A DNA stretch of 64,000 bases from Ixodes scapularis (lineage: Eukaryota > Arthropoda > Arachnida > Ixodida > Ixodidae), in the NCBI RefSeq assembly GCF_016920785.2, contig NW_024609837.1, positions 21,459,207 through 21,523,206 on the forward strand. The letters run 5' to 3'. Each line of letters begins with the position of its first letter. Positions within the stretch are counted from its first letter, which is position 1. Shown in pieces: positions 11,101-20,100 of this stretch. The notes beneath the pieces are model-generated. The model was not told the DNA's origin. It worked only from the letters and a program-made list of their open reading frames with translations, and did no database searches. The position numbers and the translations under genes were made by a program.

Positions 11101-14100
11101 GCCACTTTAACTTTCCTCATTGTGTGCATTGTGGTACCTTTCCTACAAGCTTCAGCGACAACAAGATTCTGTTGTGTGTGATAGAGCAGATAAAGAGGGT
11201 ACATGTGTAAAAGTGTGTGTTAACTGCACACAATCACAGCTATTGTTTCTTCGCATATTGTGGCGAAAAGCCGCAGATATTTTGCCGAGTCATTGCTGGA
11301 CACCTGTGGACGCGTTTCAGGTACCGCATTGTGCGTCGCCGTGTGGCCTGGCTCATCGGACAGTGGGTGGGCGTCAAGCTCTCTCCCGAGCTGAGGCCCG
11401 TGCTCTACAAGACCCTCGTCGAGTGCCTCGATCCTTCCGAAGACCTGGTCGTGCGGCTCACGGCCGCCGGGGCCGTCAAGGCCGATATCCTTCGTTGGCG
11501 TCTTCTGTGCGGGGCTACAAATCGGGGAACAGCATTGCCCCCCAGGTGGCGCACCACAGAGTGTAAACAAAATGGTTCCAAACAGATGGGCCAGGACTGT
11601 TTTGACCTTACCATGTTTTCTAACACCCAGGAGACTACCTTATCCGGAGTGCAGGTCGTTTGCTTCTTGCGCAGGGGTTGCGGCGACGTCAGAACGACGC
11701 CGAGTTCTGATTGGCTTTGATTGGACGGATAGGGGGTAGACGTCAATGCTAGATGCCTTAAGGTCTCCCCACTCTTTGTTTTTCAATCAGCCAATAAGAG
11801 CTCGGCATTCTGACATCGTCACAACCATAGGCAGACTTAGCATTGTGCCACCCAAGGCAGCCTTTAACAATGTCCCCTGCCCCAAACCCCGCTCCCCATG
11901 GTCAGTGACCATGGGGAGCAGGGTTTGGAAGAGGGGGGAGGGGGACTAGCTAAGTTTAGAGTTAAAACATTCAAAAGTAGCTAGGTTTGGAGCTAGAATT
12001 CCCGAAGTTAGCTAAATTTGAAGCTAGATTTTAAAGAAATGTAGAACCAATTAATTTGGGGGTGGCCACAAACTTGCCGCTTGAAAATTCCGCAGCCCTA
12101 GGCAGCTGCCTACTGTGCCTATGGGTAAGTCCGCCCCTGGTCGCAACCTCTTTGCATCGAGCAGACGAACTTGCGCTTCACATAGCTTTTGAGGTTTCTC
12201 TAAGCGTACCAACTGCTTCGTTTCAGTTCAGTGAAGCTCGGAGTGGCGCGCAAGCGCTTCAAGTATCATAGGAGATGCATTCATTATAAAAGCATTTGAC
12301 CGTATCTTAATTAAGTTAAAAAGTGTAGCCTCTACAGGTATGTGACTCGGGTGGTCTTACGCTGCGTTGAAGCTGACTTGCCGTTTCCTTGACTTTATTC
12401 ACCTGTGGACGAGTTTGAGTTCAACACGGAACAATTTCTGCCTGTAAGATTTTGCATATTTTGCATGTTGTTTGCACTGAAGAGCTATGGATGTGGATTT
12501 TTTTCTTCTCCTATTTATGCAGTACCTGGAGTCCTATGTATCTCTCCTCTACAAACTGCTTCAACAAGTCACGGAGTGTGATACTAAGGTATGTGGTGCT
12601 ACATCAACCAAGTCTCTCTTTGCCAGTGTTAAGTTTCTAACAATTAAACTTGGCTCGCTGTGATTGGTGCAAAAATGAGCGTGCGTAAAGAAATGCCATT
12701 GCAACACACACCTACTGCGTAAACTAAGATTCCAGAAAACAAGGCTGGAGAGAAATACTTTGAAAGTATTCAGTAATACAAATACTGAGACACATGTGTT
12801 TTAGAGCCAAGATGCATATAGTACTGAGATACATTTGCCTTTCATGTTACGGGATATCCCCGTGATACTTCCGCAAAATCGTCAAAAAAGTGTTCCGGAA
12901 TACAGATACATAAATAAATTTATTTCCCGAACAATCTCAGTCACGGAGGGTGCAGTGTGCGGCAAATGCAAATGGCAGGGCTAGTATTCCTCAGTATTAT
13001 GTCAGTTTATACACCTTCCCTTACCTCAAACCACCTTTTATTTTATTTTTTTTATTCTTTCATTTCTTATTTTTGTTATTATAATATATACCAGAAAACT
13101 GGGCTTCCCCCCTGTCTTTGAGGTTGTGCGGAGTGTGCATATTCCAGATTCTAGGACCCCTTGCACCAAAAAGGTGTTGTTCGGTTATCGTAAAGAACAG
13201 ACAGTTAATTTTTGTTTGTTGGGCTTTTGTTTTGTTGCGCTTTTTAACCTTTTAAATTCAAGGGGTTCGTCCTGCTGAGAACTAGGTTGCTGTCTGTTCC
13301 TTCCTCACGCCGCAAGGCACACGACAGTTTGAACGATCGCTTACCTGATGGCGCTGCGTGTCCGCAAGGCAGCGGCTCAACCGTTCCATGCCCAAGGTCA
13401 GCGCGTTGTATGCCGCAGAATAAAGAAGGGAGCAAAGAGTGGCATGCGTGCTTTCGCGTTCACAACTCGTAAGAAGTGCTTAGGTGTACCTCGAGCCCTT
13501 TTTTGGCTTTGTCACTTTTATCGAATTATCGCTTATATCGAAGTTTTTGCTGTCCCTTTGACTTCGTCATAACAAGGGATTAGTGTGGATGTATTCATCC
13601 ACCTTACATTCTTCTTTTCTTTCATTTTACAGAGAAGCTGTTTATGGCTAGGGTTCCATGGATTATTTGTGTGCAATAACTAAGCTATGCTCGCACCGCC
13701 GCACGCGCATGCCTTCCCCATATAAAAGATTCAAAGTAAATAACCAACGTAAAGCGTTGACAAACATGCGTGCAGGATGCCATTTGTTTTAGGCTTTTGC
13801 TTTAGAACAGTTACTGCCGCAGATGCCGGCACATGGATTACCATTCCCTGCTTTCTCCTTGATGTTTGGGTAATTTAGCAATAGGTCTATTCAGTAGACT
13901 AGTTATCAATAGGCACCATTTTCAAGATCAGTAGACTCTCAGGTAGATAATAAAGGTTTCTCGAAGATTTGTCGCTGTGCAATCCACGTCGGCCATATCT
14001 ACGCTCACACCACCCTCTGTCGTCATTCCAAGCGCTTGCGTGCCTAGTTTCCTCTTCTTCCGCTCTCCCGGGGTGGCAGTCCCGTCGCGCGTGTCTATAT

Positions 14101-17100
14101 TCCTCCGGCTCTTCGGAGCGGGTTTGTGACGTGTGCTGAACAGCTTCGCTGGTCATCCACCTTCGTAGAGTGGAATGACTCATGATTTTTTTACTCTGAT
14201 ATTCAATTTTGTTCTTAATAATGACTTACTTATGGTTATTTATTTAGTTTTTCCTCATTTATATTTAACTAGTTTCTTTTCCGGCCCCTTAGCGAAAAAG
14301 TTTGGAGAGCGCTGTTCTAAAGCAACCACAATCGCCAGCTATTGCTACATCATACGAGTGCTTGTCTTCCACCCCTCAGATCACGATCCTGCACGTGACA
14401 TCGTTCATCATCGAGCGTGTGGGCAGCCAGATCATGCCGTATGCCGGCGACCTTGTCCACTACCTTCCCCTGCTCTGGGAGACCTCCGGGGACCACAACA
14501 TGCTGCGATGCGCCATCGTGACCACGCTCGTGCAAGTGGTGGAGGGGCTCGGGGTGCACAGCGAGAAGCTTCACCCTTTCCTGCTGCCCGTGGTGGCCTT
14601 TGGGGTGGACATTCTGCAGAGCCCTCACGTCTACCTACTGGAGGACACTTTGGACCTCTGGTGGGCCGTCCTGAACAACACCAGTTCTACGTCCACGGAC
14701 TTGCTGCAGCTGGCCCACTATCTGTTCCCCCTGTTTGGTGGGTGTCTTTGGTCTCGAGCCTTGTGAGGGTAGATACTAGATGACTCGGTGCTTTTTTTAC
14801 TGCCTTGAGCTAAAGGCTTGACCACATGGGCGCGTTTTTCACTCGTTTCGTCGGCGTTCGTGTCTCTCTGCTTCAGCGGCAACTGACGAGAGAAAGGGTG
14901 AGCAACCCCATGGAAACGTGTGCCAACCTGCGTCGGTTGTGTGCTGCGCAGTGTCGCCAGATCGACTAGTCCTAAATCATTGGACAACCAGCGTGAACCA
15001 CCTGTTTACAGTGTATTACTGCCACACAATTAAGTTTATTTAAACTTGGAAACCTTTCCTCTTAATTTTACGTTAAAGATGTTAAAGAGTTACCTGTCAA
15101 TCTCAAGACTACCCGCATCCGCACGTATCTGCACAAAGGCTGACTCGGATGTTCCAGAGAGCACGCCTGGGAGCCGGTTGCGTGACTCTGATTGGTCGCT
15201 ACGTGGCAAGTCACCTCCGGCGTGACGCCGATATCTGGCTGATTCAGATATCAACGGCTCGTGCGCTTCGCACTGTTGTGTGTGACCTCGAGCGACGTGC
15301 TCCGATGCTGGGAGATGCTGACGCCAGTGGCGTCACAAGGGGGTGCGTACCGCCCCTCGTGGTTGCTGCTGGGCAGTGAAAGGGCGGGTGGGAAATGGGC
15401 GGTTCGCAGCGGGCTACCTCCTTGGGTGCTGCTCTTTCTAGTGACATCGCTGGTCGACGCGGCTGAGGCGTGATTGGAAAACCCCTCATGTGGTTGAGAC
15501 TTAAGACTGCGTCCACGAATTGGCAGTTTTTAGTAGGCTTCTGTGGACCTTGCATTACAGCAGAGACATGTGGTCATCGGTGTAGAAAACTGCATCCTAT
15601 ATGGGGTTGGTTAGTGACGAGCCAGTATGGCAGTAAATTCTGCAGGAGCTGTAGTTAAACAAGTTGCTGCTGTTTGTCCCAAGATGGAAACATGCTTGCC
15701 GCTAATTTTAGAACTTCGGTATGAAATGCAGTGATTTTGCTACCTGTGGTGACCAGCCTGTGAGATCCAGAGCTGTTAGGTTTCTCCCGTCAGATAAAAG
15801 GGACTCGCTGGTCTGACCCAGCGGTAGTCACGAAACCGAGCATTGCATTGGCTGGTCGCACGGAGAGTATAGAATCCAGTCGGTTTTTAACCTTACTACG
15901 TCATAGACAGTCCATGTAAAAAATTATGTAAAAAAAATCATATAAAAAGCTTGCTTTGGAAATTGTGCTTCTGAATTTCTGTCAGTAAGGTTCTGATTCT
16001 TTAAACTACCGTAGAATACCGCATATCCGCCCACTCCACATTAAGCACCCATTCCCAAATTTGTAACATCTGAGAAAATATGCGCGGTACATTTATATGT
16101 AAAATTGATGACCGGACAAGCGCCCATCCCCCGTTGTCTCGTGATTATTTCCAAATTTTGTGTGGGCGCTTGCCCAGTATTTTACGGTATGTGGTACAGT
16201 TCGACACTGTTTTTTTTTGTTGTTTTTTTTCTCTCTTTTTGTTGTGCATTATGCCTAGCCCATCTTTCATTTTGACTTGTGGATACTAACGAGAAGTTGG
16301 CGCAAAAGCAGCTGCCGAAAATAGTATGCCTTCCCAACCCCCTCAGCATCTCTGTCGGTGTCTTAGAAACTTGCTGTTTATGTTGCAGAGCTCGGTTCTG
16401 AAAACATGAAGATGTGTCTGCAAGTTGTACAGGCTTACATCCTGCTGTTTCCAAAAGAGTTTCTGCAGGTGAAAGCTTGTTCCATGTTCCTTGATCTCTC
16501 CGACTTGCTTGGTCAAATTGAGACTCCATTTGTAACGAGATTAGCGGCTGTTTGCATTACCGCAGACTGCCATCTACTAGTTAATTGGCTCTGTAACTAA
16601 CTCATTAAACTTGCACTCCAGCCCCTGTGTCGTATAAGATTTTACCGTGCTGGTCTATAAAAGTTTTATAAATCATCACTTGAGATTTTGAAAAAATGCA
16701 TGTTTAATGTGTAATAATTTATTCGTGTACTAAGGATAAAAAATTTCAAGTGGTAAATTTAAATAAAGCGTTTCCCCTGTGATTCCTGCAGAGCCGAAGA
16801 AAACAGTGAAATGAGGAGAAGCGTTTGTTTCGATTGTGGTGAAATCTTTGTCTGAACGAACAACTTGTAATTTGTTTTTCGTTTTGTCCGAATTGCAGAC
16901 ATATGGGGACAGGTTACTGAAGGCAACCACCGAGCTTGTGAACGACCTGAACCGCGAAGGAATGTTGCTCGTCATGAGGGTAACAATACATTGTTTACTT
17001 CTTTCGGAAAAATTTAATTTGCTAAACCTGCATTACTGCGCAGTTACAAACCTGTTAAAACTTATCCTGGAAAGATTGCAAAGCTTGTTTTAACCCTCTC

Positions 17101-20100
17101 TAACACTGTGGAACTTGTCTGTGGATGTGAAATTCACTTGCAATTTTCCTCTTCTGCTCTCTATCCTTCAAATCGGCACCCTTTTTACGTAACACGCCTT
17201 GTGCCAAATACTTTCGGTTATGGCAGTTTTGCACCTGCGCTTAGCAGGGCAACTTTAACCTTATTTGTGTTGCTTCACACAGATGGTGTCTTATGTTGCA
17301 TGTAGCTCTGCTAAGTGCTGTTTTTCCTGGTCTTATATGAACTTTTTCTTTTTTTTTTTTTCCAGATGGTGGAACTTGTCATCAGGGTGTTTCCAGAACA
17401 GGGCCCACAGTTATTTTACCCATTACTGATCCACGCGTTGGACGAATCTTTAGAAGGAGAGGTGAGTTTCCTTCATGACTGATGCCTAAAACTTAACAGC
17501 AAGCTTTAGTTGTAAAAAAGTACATGTCCTTATTCGAAGGCTGCAGAGCTAAAACTGCAATGCCAAAAATCACAGACTTGTGAGAATGTCCGTGATTGTA
17601 TGTGTTATTGTTAGGCATTGTATTTGTTATTGTTAGTTATCTGCCCAAAGAGCACTACAGAGAGCCCTTCTAAAAAAAATCCAAAGCACCACCTCAAGCT
17701 ATCCGTGATTGTATGTGTTACTGTTGGGCATTATATCTGTTATTGTTAGTTATCTGTCAAAAGAACACTGTAGAGAGTCCTTCTGAAAATTCCAAAGCAC
17801 CACCTCAAGCTATGGTTCTTACCTTGACTGGTATGCCGGTTAGCATAGGCAAAACAGCTTGTTTCTCTGGCACCAGTGCAAATACAGCTGTGCCGGTTGC
17901 CACTGCTTTATCGTAACATCCGAAGATATAAATTGGCTCTTCGCATTTATTTCATGTACTGGCAATCATTGTTCACACACTTATTGAACAAAACATGTGT
18001 CATGCAAGATTACTCGGTGGAAGACATGGCATCTAAACGGTGCAGAGTAAGCCCGCGTCTCAGACAAGCGATATGCTTCTGTGCAGAAAGCTTCGATGCT
18101 GACATCGGTCTGCCTGTCCATCATTTCCCGGGTGATCCTCCATTGCAAGTCTTGCTTCACTAAGCTTCTTCAGGAGGAAGCTCAGAGCAAGGGCTGCGAG
18201 GTATGGCTTCCATTGTATGTGTGTGCAGACATTCAATACAGCAGAACTTTTCTATTGTAAAGTCAGTTCTTTTTCAGCGTAAATCTTCACTACATCAGTA
18301 TATTTTGGGGACTTATATCGGCATTACAAACATGCTTCAAATTTGCTTCAGAACATTCATATTGATGCTATACGAAAAACAGGAATGGAGGGACCTCTTT
18401 GGATTGGCAAAGCCAATTCATAAAGGTGTTTTGTTTTTTTTTCGTTTTCAGAAACACTTTTTAGTTATCAACACCTCTGAAGCACAGTGATGCCCAAAAG
18501 AAAGGCATTCATTTTTGGGGTGTTATCACCCATTATGGATGCTTGCTAATTGATGATAAACTAATTAAGTATGTATAATGGGGAGAAGCCCCATTTTTAC
18601 AAACTGTCTGGGGGCAGTGTAATCAACAGTGAGCACAAAGGCAGTGTTTGAGGCGGGCCATCCTTGAATTTCACTTACTCCCATGCCGCTCTTAAGAAAG
18701 AGCTGAAGTTGCTCATTACCTTTCTTAGATCCACAGGTCAGTTTCTGGTGACTTATCTGTGAAGTCATCTTCTGTGACGCAGAAGACCCCTTTCCAGTGT
18801 GCTTCTCTTTATTCACTCTTGTACACCTCTCTCCTCCTCCCCAAAAGGAGCTGATCTCTGGGCTACTCCCTCAGAAAAAGAGGAGAGTTTTCTTATTTTC
18901 GGCTGCCCTGTGGGCCTTATTGGAAGTGCTGATTTGTTTGAAATACCCCGACCTGCTGTCCTTGGCGCAATCTTTTTTTGTTGTAGGCCACGTCACAATG
19001 TCCTTTGTTTGCATTTGTGTTTATATGTGCACGGATGGTTGTGCATGCAGGTGGAGGAAGTTTTTGGGAACTTGCTGGACAAGTGGATCGAGAAGATGCC
19101 ACTCGTGAACCCAGTCGAGAGAGAGAAGCTCCTCGCCCTTACCCTCACCTCCATTCTCACCTCAAACTCCAAGTGAGTGCTCAGCACAAGCTGCCACCGC
19201 CAAGATATTCATGTGGTACTCTATGACAGCTTCCAAGCACTGAAACGGTCGTAATGGTGTTCGAAGCAAGTCGTCGTCCATACAACTTTTCTGGACGAGA
19301 AGTGACAGGAAAGATTTCCACGCAAGCTTTTGTCCAAAGTGTTTTCAGTGTGGAATAACTAAATGTTCTCTGAGGATGACAAGGCGAAAACCAATCTGCT
19401 CTGCTCCGAGGTCTTGTGAAAAGCCTGCCACTGACTATAGTGAGGTTGATTTTGTAACTTGGAAAACTTTAGAATCAGCTGGTGTTCCAACAAGTCCTAT
19501 GTTCTAAAGTATGAGACTCCTAGGAGCGATCATTTGACTAGTTTTAGCTTCATTGTTAGCTAAAGCAGCAGACTATGGGAGTCACGTGTTCTACAATGCT
19601 GCACACCTGTTTTAGTTTTGCAGGCTCGATTTATTGCACGGAACTTGTAGAATGAAGAGCACTGTCTTGTATAGAGGCTTCTGACTCTGTGCCATAGTTT
19701 ATCGCTTAGCTGTAGTTAGTTGTCCGCACACTAGTGCAGCGAGAACCAAACTCGTGATCTTTGAGCCTGCAGTGAAAACCTGTGCTTCACGTGATCTGAG
19801 CTCCAGTGGTACTGTGGTGACTCTTTGGTGTTCACAGAGGGATGCCTGCATTTATGAGACACATTGATGTTTCTTTTTTCTTTTTTTGCTGTTTCTGTTT
19901 TAGCGCCGTGTACGAGCGTATCTGTGGGATCCTGTTGGCCATTGTGGAAGTGCTGAACGACGTAACAAAATGTGACAACCTGGGAGCTCAAGTGGAGTGA
20001 GTTTTCATTTCTCTTTTGTGGGCCGTCAGTTTCCTCGCTTTCACTTCCAGAATGCTTTATATTTTTTATAGTATGTCTTCTAAGGTCAAAGTAGATATGT

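Larger units (their letters stand above)
11485..12402 (+). other. IPO11: U12-type AT-AC intron of IPO11
   Basis: The 918-nt intron starts ATATCCTT (11485-11492), which is the U12 5' splice-site consensus. It has TTCCTTGAC at 12385-12393, a match to the U12 branch consensus TTCCTTRAC, and ends AC at 12401-12402, about 10 nt past the branch adenosine. Splicing here gives ...AVKA-AVDEFEFNTEQFLP, the same length as the family segment around TVDDFEF. No GT donor near the end of exon 10 gives the frame and length. The minor spliceosome assignment is inferred from these three signals. The intron also holds an inverted-repeat element interrupted by a hAT-like element. Confidence 0.93.

Noticed and set aside
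11480..11505. GT at 11495 (TTC|GTTGGC) as donor of exon 10
   Set aside because: Wrong phase for the next exon and poor consensus; AT-AC borders give exact conserved length.
14175..14783. 202-codon open frame across IPO11 exon 13
   Set aside because: It is a shifted-frame shadow of the exon; the +1 frame carries the conserved protein.
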